Below, in pieces: positions 49,330-59,400 of a stretch of DNA of 64,000 nt. The notes beneath the pieces are model-generated. The model saw only the letters and a list, made by a program, of their open reading frames with translations. It made no database searches and had not been told where the DNA came from. A program made the translations under genes and the position numbers. The stretch is from Pseudopyrenochaeta lycopersici (taxonomy: Eukaryota; Ascomycota; Dothideomycetes; Pleosporales; Pseudopyrenochaetaceae). How positions within the stretch are numbered: the first letter of the stretch is position 1; the number at the start of each line of letters is the position of its first letter. The DNA is taken from assembly GCA_003313425.1 (NCBI GenBank), contig NHZP01000007.1, positions 1,302,001 through 1,366,000 of the forward strand. Direction: 5' to 3'.

Positions 49330-50653
49330 ATGACCTCCTGATCGCTGAACGGCCGTAGGGTCGCAGCAATCGCGTGTATCTTTCTTTTCACAGTCAAATC
49401 CCGTCAAAACATGGAGTCATCTAGAGGAGGCTGGCCGAGAGGCTGCAGCGGGCATGAGAGAAGCGAGGCAAGCGAACGAGCAAAGTACGTAAATATCAAA
49501 CGGTTTTTGCCTTCTTCTACAGTCGTTGAATACAAGCGTTGATCTCAAGAAACATTTTTATTTTTCCTTATTATCTCATTTTCCTTTGTATGTGGTGGGA
49601 GCAGTTTGTTCCCTGGTGGTGGAGGTCACAGATACCCCAGTTTGTTGCAACGCCTTGGAGATTCCGGAATCCCTTGAGCACGAAATAGTAATCTGTTAGA
49701 GAGAGTCATGAGAAAGTCATAGCATGAAATGAAAACTTCAATGATTTCAGACAAGAGGGGCCTTTGAGACGAGTGATATGCGGAATGACTGTGGCCCGAA
49801 TGGTGGACACTATGGATGTGATGCGACTTTGGTGAACCTGCAATGGGCCAATGTCGAACAGGGAGGGTTTCAGCAGGGCCTTAGGCTCCCCTTCGCAGTA
49901 TTTCGACGCTTTCGGTATAGCTCAGACATGTCATCAGGGACGCCACACTGCCGAGACACACCAATCTGTAAAGTGTTTCCAACGTTTGGAGTCACAACAG
50001 GTCAATCCACAACCACCATGCACCTCCAGAAGCCGTCATCAGCTCATCTGACCTCCAAAGCGCACCCAAAGCCTTCGTCGTGAGCAGCTGGATGTCGGAC
50101 CGACATTGATAGAGGAAGAGCGGCCCGCCATTGCCAGCGCCAGCCTACCGAGGATCAACCGCTCGCTTCTTCTTTGGGAACTGCAGTTCGGGGATAAGCC
50201 TCGCTCATTGGCGGCGTCGCGATATGTCGATGTGGGGAACTCCACGATAACTAGCGTCAAAGGGCGCTGGAAATAATCACTGGCAGCGATCATGTTGCAT
50301 TCAAATGCACCCATTCCTCCCACTTTTTCTGCAACGCTTTGAAAGCAGCTTGGTGTGAGCCAAAAAGCCTTGGGTTAACCTCGCCTTCGGGTATAAAGAT
50401 ATTGTATTGGAGGTGTGCTTTCTTCGACTGAGAAAGCGGTGGATCGGATTATTTCGTCATAACCCTCTTTTTTCCTCCAACAGTTTGAGAAAGTAGAGCG
50501 CAACTCGTCTCCGCACAAACCTTTTGCTTTCTCCCCACTACTTTTCGCCTCGACATTTCCTGGTAGCTCACACCTACTTTGGAATCTACAACTGCACTTG
50601 TTGCTTCGTGGAAAAGCTGTGTGGCGAACTACACCGCCGCGCCTACGATAACG
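49330..50653. other. Intergenic region
   Basis: No supported gene. ORFs 49778-50083 (plus) and 50039-50323 (minus) overlap and have no recognisable features. The last 150 bases are CT-rich, fitting the leader of the transporter gene. Confidence 0.4.
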
Positions 50654-52339
50654 ATGGCTGTCCACCAGAACGGCGCCTCGTCGACCTGCGTAGTCGAGCA
50701 GCCACTCGAACTGCAAGATGTCTCCTCCTACCTCTCTAAGCCTCAAGACGCCAAAGTAGCAAACTCGACCACCGGCTTGCGCTTGTCAGATGCCAACGGC
50801 ATCCAGGACGATAATGATCCTGTGGAGAATTTACCATCGCCGACAACGCAGGCAGCAGAGAAGCCAGAACGCTGGAACGCACCGAGGAGTAACTTGTTCA
50901 GGACCTTCGCTGCATTCTGGAGTTTTGTCGTCATGGGTAGTAATGATGCGGCTTATGGTGCCCTTATCCCATACGTATGCCTCCTACTCTTTCGAGTAAT
51001 ATCTCACGGTCGTATGGCAGGCTGACGAATTGATAGTTGCAAGAATACTACCACCTCACATTTATAGTCATCTCGCTGGTATTCTTGTCACCACTCGTCG
51101 GGTACACGGCTTCGGCGCTGATGAACAATACCATTCATCTCAAATTTGGACAGAGAGGCGTGGCCATCATTGCACCGAGCTGTCACTTGATTGCGTATAT
51201 TGTCATTGCGGTGCATCCTCCGTATCCCGTGCTTGTCGTTATTTTCAGTAAGTACTCGGTCTTGTGTTATCTGCAAATTCTGAACAATGACTAATTCCCC
51301 AAAGTGCTCGCTGGCTTCGGTAATGGTCTCGCTGATGCGGCGTGGAATGCCTGGATTGGAAATATGGCGAACCCAAATGAAGTGCTCGGCTTCTTGCATG
51401 CGTTTTATGGCCTTGGTGCTGTCCTGGCGCCCCTCATTGCGACGACGATGATCACAAAAGGCGATAGGTTACCCTGGTACTACTTCTACTACGTAATGGT
51501 ATGTCTCCTGTTTCTGTGCGCTCCCTTCCAAACACATATCGGACTTGCATAGCTAATATCAAACAGATCGGCATGGCAGTCATTGAACTCGCAACTTCCA
51601 CAACTGCCTTTTGGCCTGCCACCGGAGCGGTCTTCCGCGCCGCCAATCCCCGCACCGGTAACGCGAAGGACAATCGAATGAAAGAAGCTTTGATCCGCTT
51701 ACCTCATGCCCGCGTTACCTGGCTCTGCGCCATCTTCCTCTTGGGCTATGTGGGTATTGAGGTCGCGCTTGGAGGCTGGATTGTCAAGTTCATGTTGGAA
51801 GTGAGAGATGCAGAGGAGTTTGCCAGTGGCATGACAGCGACGGGTTTCTGGATGGGCATCACAGTGGGCAGAATTGTTCTCGGATTTGTCACGCCGAGAC
51901 TGGGAGAAAAGTTGGCTATTGCCGTAAGTGCTCATTATGCCTTTGAGCATGCCTCATTCCCCATCGTGATAAACTGAATACTGATCAACCTCTTCAGATC
52001 TACCTACCCCTAACAATGGCCCTCGAACTGATTTTCTGGCTCGTCCCGCAATTCTACGTTTCCGCTGTCGCTGTCGCGCTCCAAGGTTTCTTCCTCGGCC
52101 CCCTCTTCCCAGCCGCCGTCGTGGCCGCTACAAAATTGCTCCCACGGCACTTGCACGTCAGCGCAATCGGGTTCGCTGCGGCGTTTGGAGGCAGTGGAGC
52201 TGCTATTTTCCCATTTGCAGTAGGTGCGATTGCCCAAGCCAAGGGTGTCCAAGTGTTGCAGCCGATTATCTTGGCGCTGTTGGGGGTTATTCTAGGGTTG
52301 TGGCTGTGTCTGCCAAGGATCCATAAGAAACAGGAGTAA
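50654..52339 (+). CDS. MFS transporter, BSC6-like
   Basis: Exons 50654-50974, 51037-51247, 51305-51498, 51567-51923 and 51998-52339 give 474 residues. The open frame extends upstream of 50654, but that is the first ATG in it. A polar N-terminus of about 85 residues precedes the membrane part, which starts FAAFWSFVVMGSNDAAYGALIPY. About 11-12 helices follow with MFS-like loops (KFGQRGVAII, GRIVLGFVTPRLGEK) and the fungal segment AGFGNGLADAAWNAWIGNM and FLHAFYGLGAVLAPL. This is the subfamily often named bypass of stop codon protein 6; its substrates are not established. The end KKQE is a possible ER or Golgi retrieval-like dilysine, but weak. It converges with the oxidoreductase gene, 288 bases away. 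Confidence 0.88.
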
Positions 52340-52627
52340 ACTTTAGTTCGGGTGGGAGATATTAAGGGACGAGAGAAGTGTGTGAGGACTAAGATGAAGC
52401 CCTTTAACAAGCGGAAATTAGAGGGACGTATTGGAGTCAAACATGTTACTGAGAATAGTAGAGGGGTGCATATTTGGGTTTGATATTATTTACCTCTATT
52501 TCCAAGCCATCGATTAGAAACGAGTGGTGAGAGATGAGAAACTTAGAGGCGAACACGAAATAAAGGACGACCCGTTGATAATCTCATAATCTGAGAGGAT
52601 GGTATTCAGAGAACATATCACTGACTT

Positions 52628-53659
52628 CTACAAAGTCGCCCTTCCATTTTCCTTCTCGTTGTACTGCCTCGTTGCAATTTCTGCATTCTCTTGCGCAATC
52701 TGCATTCCTGCTTCCACTGCCGCTTTCAGGCCATCACTCATCGCAACAGCTACCTGCTTCATCATCACCATTGTGTCTCCCCCCGCAAACACCCCTCGTA
52801 CACTTGTCTCGTTGAACATGGGGCTTGCAATGTTAATGTGCCCGCCCATTGCTGCATCCACGGTCTCTACCCCGAGTTGGTCTAGAAGATCCTGGGCTCT
52901 ATTCACCGTGACAGGCTTGTGAACGATGAAGCCAAGAGTGACGGGCTCGCCGGTCTCGAAGTGGATTGTCACACCGTCGGTGTGCGAGGGACCGTTGTTG
53001 ACGAGACGAGCAATTTTCCGCTCATCCAGAGTCGCACCCAGAGCTTTGGCCAGTGTGAGAGCCTTCTGTATCGGTTCTTCCTTCGAGATGGGGCCGTTGC
53101 TGAAGATCGTGATAGAAGGTGGGTCGAACGCAGTGGCCATTTGCACGAAATGTGCAGACATAGGATGGTTAAAGTCAAGGATGCCAATCGGTGTGCCACG
53201 CTGCTCATACCCATCACATCCTAAACATTGATAAATGTGATCAGGCCAGTTCTCCTTGTACCCAGGAAGATCTGGAAGAAGGTCTTTTGAGCCGGTGGCC
53301 AGGATAAGTTTCTTGCCCTCGTATGCATGACCCTCGCTATCTTTGACTTCGAAGCCATCATACTGCTCGGGTCCGATTTTCTTCTTCGATGCGAAGGTGA
53401 TGGTGGCTTGTTGGAACCAAATACTGTCGTATCTTGACTCGATTTGATCTCGGGCTATGCGACGAAATTCTCGTGGATCAAGGTGGTCTCGAGATGCAAC
53501 AGTGTGCATGTGTTTGACTCCTTCATTGCGGTAGGCTTGTGAATCGAAGACGATAGCTTTTGTGCGGGTGCGCGCACAAGTGAGTGCAGCATTGAGTCCT
53601 GCGGGTCCTGCGCCGATAATCAGGATGTCGAAGATTTGTGGACGGGCTCGGAGTGCCAT
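52628..53659 (-). CDS. GliT-like FAD-dependent disulfide oxidoreductase (thioredoxin-reductase fold)
   Basis: A single exon of 343 residues with the ATG at 53659. GAGPAG at 16-21 binds FAD, ILATGSKDLLPDLPG follows, the redox pair is C145-LG-C148 in QCLGCDGYEQ, and the late FAD motif is FAGGD near residue 290. The NADPH motif is poorly conserved (GILDFNH rather than GxGxxA). That shape is shared by GliT/HlmI-type dithiol oxidases, which use O2 rather than NADPH and often sit in epidithiodiketopiperazine clusters. No such cluster is visible here, so a stand-alone oxidase of unknown thiol substrate is likely. The frame stays open 345 bases upstream, but the translation there resembles nothing. 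Confidence 0.87.
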   Translation of the reverse strand: MALRARPQIFDILIIGAGPAGLNAALTCARTRTKAIVFDSQAYRNEGVKHMHTVASRDHLDPREFRRIARDQIESRYDSIWFQQATITFASKKKIGPEQYDGFEVKDSEGHAYEGKKLILATGSKDLLPDLPGYKENWPDHIYQCLGCDGYEQRGTPIGILDFNHPMSAHFVQMATAFDPPSITIFSNGPISKEEPIQKALTLAKALGATLDERKIARLVNNGPSHTDGVTIHFETGEPVTLGFIVHKPVTVNRAQDLLDQLGVETVDAAMGGHINIASPMFNETSVRGVFAGGDTMVMMKQVAVAMSDGLKAAVEAGMQIAQENAEIATRQYNEKENGRATL

Positions 53660-54056
53660 AGTGTGTGTACGTTGTCTTATCGTAATATAAGTCAGGTCAA
53701 GTAATGTTTGGTGTGATATTTTAAGTTGTACAGTGGATGCCTTTATATACTTGAGCTGAGAGACATAGGAACTTCGACGGAGCCATGTCGCATCCTTTCG
53801 GTCTATTGTAGTTACTCCAAAGGCTCCGAAAACCTGAACATTATTTCTGAACAAGGGTAAAGTAATGTGCCAGGCCGTTGTAATGTCGCCGACTTCCTGC
53901 GCGTAGCTGAAGCCATCAAGAGGAATGGCTCCGGAGTCAAAGTGAAAGTCTCCGAGCAAGTCTCCGCAACCAATCAAGCGGATTCCGATTGCAAATAGTC
54001 CCAATCTTTATTTTGTGAGCTGGATCAAGTGAACGTCTTGAAAGAAATGCACGTCC
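53660..54056. other. Upstream region of the GliT-like gene, left edge of the repeat-rich block
   Basis: Presumed promoter and leader of the minus-strand oxidoreductase gene. No site can be named. Confidence 0.4.
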
Positions 54057-54396
54057 ATTCAAGATGGTGGTAGAGCAATCGCCAATACCGTTATGGTACA
54101 GGCGGAGGATTTTGAATAATGGTTCTAGATGATGCTGGAGGCGAGACTCTACGTACCCTTAGTGTACTTCAAGGTGATGTTGTGGCAATCGCCAACACTG
54201 TTGTGGTACAGGTGGAGGAGCTTCAACAATGGTGCTAACGATGCTGGAGGCGAGACTCTATATGCGCTTAGAGTACTTCAAGGTGGTATTAGAGCAATCG
54301 CCAGCGCCCTTATGGTACAGGCGGAGGGTTTCAACAATAGTCTAAATAATGCTAGAGGCGAGACTCCACATGTGCTTGGCATACTCAAGGTGGAGT
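54057..54396 (+). repeat. Three-copy minisatellite, period about 109-110 bp
   Basis: The unit begins TTCAAG(A/G)TGGT and GAGCAATCGCC, then TATGGTACAGG(C/T)GGAGG and GCTGGAGGCGAGACTC. GCAATCGCC recurs at 54075, 54185 and 54294, giving periods of 110 and 109. The copies differ by scattered substitutions, largely C/T and G/A. Because the period is not a multiple of three, the array does not read as a repeated peptide. Confidence 0.85.
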
Positions 54397-54519
54397 AGGA
54401 GGCCTCTCGTACGTAAGAATAAGTCGGATATGACCGCCAGCTGGGTACAAACTCTCCTTGGAACCTAAAAGCATAACAACATCTTAATAAAACCAAATTG
54501 TAGCTTAGTATTTTTATTT

Positions 54520-55090
54520 TAACATAACTTAATGGGCGCATGGCTTGCTCTGGCAGGGTTGTGTACGGGATTTGTACGGGCATGGCTTTGCACCAGGGGA
54601 ATTGCAGCTACAAAGTAGGCGAACAGACAGTCCTGGAACTGTACGAAATCACGGAATACGCTACATTTGATTGAGTGACGGTCAAAAGTCACAAGATTGC
54701 TCCTGCCGCCGAGTCCAATACCTGGCACTCTGCCCAAACGTCAACCGCTGGCTTCGAATAATGCCCATGAATGCCAAATAGAATGCCCTGCTCTGCTGAT
54801 CTCGTCGGCGCATTTCACTCGTCAACACTATATCATCTTAAGTGACCGCTTCAAAGAAAGGGCATCTTGAAGCTGGCAATGACAGAATCTTCATCTGCCA
54901 GTGAACACGGCGCTACTTTAGCTACTATACCCTCGCAACAATACGCAGTCCAAGGTGGATTTGGATATATGGATATTGAGGAGGGTGGCGAGGTTACCGT
55001 GGAAGACGGTCAAGTTCGCCTTCAATGGGCACTTGTTTCCATCCCTCCTCCTGTAGCCTTTCCACTCCTCTAGTCAAACGTTCTGCAATT
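54520..55090 (+). repeat. Left arm of a diverged inverted repeat
   Basis: The plus strand from 54520 to about 55090 matches the complement of 56000-56670. Landmarks in the same order are ACGGAATACGC, CACAAGATTGC, AAATAGAA, GCTGATCTCGTCGGCG, CAGAATCTTCAT and the coding stretch for GEVTVE(D/A)GQVRL. Identity is uneven, with an excess of C-to-T type changes in the right arm. Confidence 0.7.
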
Positions 55091-55991
55091 GAATGGTATT
55101 GTCAGATCATACCAAATATATGCTATAGTTTTAACTTACTACAGACCTTACGATCTTCAAGGATCCCGCTGAACCTCCTCTTAGGTTCGAGCGTATGTTG
55201 AAGCCGCTCGAACAAGATCTGCCCTTAGATTGCAACCATCCAGGTGACTGTGGAAGCGAGAATGATTGCGACTGTTTTGGTAATTCCACAACATGTCGAC
55301 CATCATGCACATGTAGCCGGTCATGAAGCCCACCTGTCTTACTACACTCATCCGGCCCTACAACTGAAGCTTTTTTTGGCCATTATGGAGTCTTCAGTAT
55401 GCAATAAGGATCCAGGAGTCAGTCAGACTCTGAAGCGTTAACGCAGTGTATCCGAAGATCAGCTGTCAGAGGAGCAGCAGCGGCAGCGCCGTACTGTTGC
55501 TGATATCCGGGAAACCTCGCGAGTTGCAATAAGACTTTAGGAACAGATGTGTACAGGGTACATATTTCTCAAGATGAAACACCATTCCATCTCCCTGGTC
55601 GCGTGATTGGTAGGCAATTCATCACCGAAATTGAGAACGAATATAGCATATATCTTCCATGCGAACCAGCAGATGAGACAGGCTGCTTGCTTAAGTTGCC
55701 TGTGCCGATACTAAACTCAACAGACAAGTACGAAATACGCCACGCACCAATAAGCAAAGTTCTACCTCGCTTGAAATTCATCATCCCGCGGTTCTACAAA
55801 GATACACTATACTCGTTCTATCGGGTTCATTCAGATTAAGTAGATAATTTACCCTTCTAACCTTTATTAAGCTTAATAAAGGGATTAGAACAGTGGCAAG
55901 CAGAATTAAATTTAGGAAATCAAGAGCCTAAGGAGATAACAGAGTGTCTGGTTAATGCATTAATACCCGATACATGCCTACTTATTGCCTG
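54879..55991 (+). pseudogene. Copy A: decayed gene with a CXC-like cysteine cluster, family unknown
   Basis: ATG at 54879 opens a frame to a TAG at 55071. Read through, the frame meets a good intron (55096-55144) and continues as DLTIFKDPAEPPLRFERM, then a Cys array CNHPGDC, NDCDCF, TTCRPSCTC. The spacing C-x5-C-x5-C-x-C-x6-C-x3-C-x-C and the C-x-H-P start match the first zinc cluster of CXC domains (E(z) and tesmin/TSO1 types). The frame then breaks (TGA at 55324). A later open part, 55549-55836, carries IPRFYKDTLYSFYRV and is followed in frame by two TAA stops before a TGA at 55989. A fragment at 60246-60473 is its homologue. Full-length function cannot be stated; no SET domain is seen. Confidence 0.5.
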
Positions 55992-55999
55992 AGTAGGTA

Positions 56000-56670
56000 T
56001 ATAGAAGATTAGGTTGTGTATAAAGTAAATGCACACGGCTGTGTCCACAACAATATATTCCCTTTTTTAGTTTGCATACGGCCTACAATATCTGTATTCC
56101 CTTTAGCCTGTTTAAGGCGTACTTGACCAGCTTCTACAGTAACCTCGCCATCTTCTATAATTTCCATATGTCCAACTCCATTATTAAAACCGTAATTCTT
56201 TGAAGGCATAGTAGTTGGAGTATTATCGTGTTCGCTGGATGTCGTTGGAGTCTAGTAAATGAAGATTCTGTTATTATTAACTTTAAGATCCCTTACATTA
56301 AAAGCGATTACTTACGAGGATGTAGGGTAAAATACGCCGACGAGATCAGCGGAGCGGGATGTTCTATTTAGCGTTCGTGGGTATTATTTATAGCTAGAGG
56401 CTGACAGTTTAGGCTAAGTGCGGGGTGCTGGGCTGCAATCTTGTGGCTGCCCCGCACAATCTCGTGACTACTCTACAATCTCGTGACTACTCTACAATCT
56501 CGCCTCTCACGCAAGATAATATGGCGTATTCCGAGATTCCGTGCCTTCGCAGGACTGTTTATATGCGTAGATTACAACACGCTACCTCTTAGCGTACACG
56601 GCCACGACCAAGACTATGCCGTACGCATCCCGTATGCATCCCTACAACAGGAGGTCAGAGCTTGAGCGTC
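56000..56670 (-). repeat. Right arm of the diverged inverted repeat
   Basis: Complement of the left arm 54520-55090. It is visibly AT-richer than the left arm. A 19-base unit, CAATCTCGTGACTACTCTA, is tandemly doubled at 56457-56494 inside it. Confidence 0.7.
56009..56340 (-). pseudogene. Copy B: N-terminal fragment related to copy A
   Basis: On the minus strand ATG at 56209 reads MPSKNYGFNNGVGHMEI and then EDGEVTVEAGQVRLKQAKG, homologous to the first exon of copy A, and stops at 56009. The sequence upstream, to 56340, also matches the upstream part of copy A. No Cys-array exon follows in this copy, so it is truncated. Confidence 0.5.
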
Positions 56671-57400
56671 GAGCACGGCCAGACGCAGCGGCTGCGGACC
56701 CTCAAAATACTAAGTTGCAGAAATGGTCGATATCTTACACGACCCTGTGCCCATTGGATTGAGATTCACACCCATCAATGGAGAAAGACGAGGTCTATGA
56801 TCGTTATATAATCTTCCAGTAACAGTCTCGCTCCTTCCAGTCCCTGCATTCACCGCTCATTACATGGCTCTTTGGCACCACCCGTATTTACAACCCATTT
56901 CAGATTTTTGTACGATCCGCAATTCATGTATGTACTGATAGCTAATCATATGTTAGTTCAATGTGGTTAAAGAGGCCCGACTTCTATTCAAGGCGCTTGA
57001 TACCATAACCGTACATAAGGTAGTGAGAATGCTGCTTGTGAGTGCTGCTATAATATTTGAGGCCATCTCTAACCATTGTTAGGCTAGCATCATAATCACC
57101 ACTTTGAAAACACTGCGTAAACGCATGAGCAGCATCCCAAATCAAGTTCTCCATGCGTGTTATTTTGATTCTTTAGAGATCGTCTTCACAACCATGTTGG
57201 CAGGCAGGCTTATGAAGGAAAGCAGAAATATCTTCCAAGGTGGATACTATTCAGACCTCTTTGGCAACGCTCTCGATTTCGTCATTGGCTGTGCTGTTCC
57301 ACCCAATCAGAAAGAGGTACCATATGTTGGCCTCGGCGTCGATCCAGTGTGGATGCCTGCCCGCTGTACAAAACTCGGCCAGATCCCCCCCTGCCAGCAC

Positions 57401-57505
57401 TCGAACGCAATTCTCTCGAGCGCAGTTCTCTCGAGCGCAGTCTCCTCGAACGCAACCTCCTCGAACGCAATCTCCTCGAACGCAATCTCCTCGAACGCAA
57501 TCTCC
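57401..57505 (+). repeat. 15-bp tandem repeat, seven copies
   Basis: The unit TCGAACGCAATCTCC is repeated seven times, 57401-57505, the last three copies identical and the first three changed at few sites. It keeps phase and has no stop in any plus frame, nor in the minus frame that reads RSRRL. Confidence 0.9.
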
Positions 57506-58398
57506 TCGAACTCAGAGCATGGCTTCTATGAAGATTCGGCTTTCAAAAGCTGTTGAAGCTGGCGAAGACTTTATTGATAGGTTGGCTAGTAGCTCCAAGG
57601 TAATGAGAAGCCAACTCCCGCCTCTCGCAATGCTTGTTAGGCAGATTGATCTAATCGTCGAAAATCTGCTTGGTATACCAGACAGTACTGGTGAAGAAGC
57701 TATACAGGTTACACAGCTCTTGTGCAGCTATAAAAAAAGAAATTGTGATTAAAATTACTTGACTCTTGTAACCATGGGTATTCAGGGTTATTTTCATGCT
57801 TTAAAAGCTTACGCGGCGCAAGAGCCTACACGAGAGGAGAGAGAATCTGTCCTAGATCGCACGTTTCTGGTCTAAAAGATAAAAGACTTTTAAGATAAGG
57901 CTCTGGAGGCAGAGCTGGACGAAGAGTTGTTTAACATTGCATAGGATATACGAATAGGTATACAGAAGGCCCTACATGTATCTAAGTGGGATAAACTATT
58001 AGTGGACCTTGGAAAATCTGTGGACTTTGCTAACAATTAGTCTCTGCTAGATAAAATTGTTCTGTTACAAAGGCTTTAAGGCTTCTCTTAAGCTTTAGAA
58101 CCTCGCCTTGATAGCGCTGATCCTGATGAAATTATCTATAGGGAAGCGTTAGGAGAACAATCTCTTACAATAGAAGAGGAAGAGGTTTGTGTAGGAGTGA
58201 CAGCTTTTCACACAGTGGAAGGCTGTAGAGAATTGGATTAGGCTCACAGAATAAGTATAGGCGACTTAAGAGAATTAGGGCTGTCTATAGAAAGAGGCGA
58301 TAACTAATCTTAGGCTAACCTATCTTCGCATTAGACAAATATAGAAGATAGTCCAGAAAGCACCAGGGCTAAAGTCGCGCCAGAACGGCCGCTATCAC

Positions 58399-58619
58399 AC
58401 GAATCTCAGATATCCTACCAGCCATACGAGTCTCCACCACGCGGGTCTCGGACACCTACACCACACGAGGTTCAAGTAACTGCTCATAATGCTCTAGCAT
58501 TGGCAAATACACCGCACGGATCTCAGATACCATACGAGTCTCAGACACCTACACCACACGAGTCTCTACAACTCGAGCCTCAAAAGTCTGCGCAGAATGC
58601 TCTAGCATCAGATAATAGT
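58399..58619 (+). repeat. Imperfect direct repeat, two copies of about 100-110 bp
   Basis: Both copies share CTCAGATA, CCATACGAGTCTC, GACACCTACACCACACGAG and AATGCTCTAGCAT in this order. In frame they encode SQ, PYES, TPTPHE and QNALA motifs. Confidence 0.7.
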
Positions 58620-58695
58620 TCAGCTTAAGCACCACAGGAAGCTCAAAGACTACTATATCAAACGATCGGAAACGAAGAGATTCCTCTCTCGTACT

Positions 58696-59400
58696 TCAAA
58701 ATGTTACCCAAAACACGCTACTGTGCGCTGGAGCACAGGATGTATTACTGGTATCCGTAGCTGCGGAAAGTGCGCACGTAAAGGACAAGAAATTCAATGT
58801 TTCTCTCATAATAAGACTGAACACAGAGTTGCCTGTACTACTAAAATTCCCGAAGGAGCAGTACTTAGTTTCATCTATGCAAGGCGGTACCCGTTTAATC
58901 CAGAGAACCTTATGCGCGAAAAGCTGTATCAAATATCAAAAATACATTCATAGATTAAGGAAGATTAATTATAATACAACTTAGTCCTGGCGGCAGTTAT
59001 ATCGAATCCAGCCTCATAAACATCCAGGAAGACAGAACGTCAGCTTCAAGATCACGAAAGAAGGATCGGCTATCTTAATCACTGTTTAAGCTACAAGGGA
59101 GATCTTAGCTAACGAAGGTTTATTCCCAACCCCCTATACAGGCCCTATTTCAATAGTAGATAAGACAGCTTAAATTACTACTCTTTGCATACGCGACATG
59201 CCTTTAAAAATATATTCCAAGAATCGCATCCCTACCTAGGCTAGCGCATATGCAATACTTAGTAGCAGGATCGCATAAATACGTAATAAGTTCCTAGAAA
59301 GTTATCTAAAAAGGAAAAGGAAACGTAGACTAAGTAATGCTTCCTTTGCATAGGCTCTTCGTCTCTCTAATAAAAGGACTAGAGCTATGCAGAGATATTA
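58696..59400 (+). pseudogene. AT-rich protein remnant with a Cys-rich motif
   Basis: One frame (58723-58953) reads CITGIRSCGKCARKGQEIQC, then HNKTEHRVACTT, a C-x2-C-x8-C-type motif similar to Cys-rich segments often seen in fungal repeat-associated proteins. Another frame continues to about 59400 with protein-like content broken by TAG/TAA codons. Frames overlap, so I cannot say which part was coding. No known domain assigned. Confidence 0.35.

Larger units (their letters stand above)
57104..58640 (+). pseudogene. Remnant of an unrecognised coding gene with a tandem-repeat region
   Basis: Open stretches lie in a row on the plus strand. The frame ending at 57752 reads through a repeat coding RTQSP units into SMASMKIRLSKAVEAGEDF and LVRQIDLIVENLLGIP, which looks like real protein. 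From 57775 a frame starts MGIQGYFHALKAYAAQEPTR and runs on with protein-like content (RLDSADPDEIIYREALG, SLTIEEEEVCVG), broken by TAG and TAA codons where Gln would fit. This is what CAG/CAA to TAG/TAA mutation gives. The remnant ends in a repeat of Pro/Thr/Glu-Ser motifs (PYES, TPTPHE). No family recognised. Confidence 0.45.

Noticed and set aside
53660..54004. N-terminal extension of the GliT-like oxidoreductase
   Set aside because: The 345 bases are open by chance; the family start with FAD motif about 15 residues in fits the ATG at 53659.
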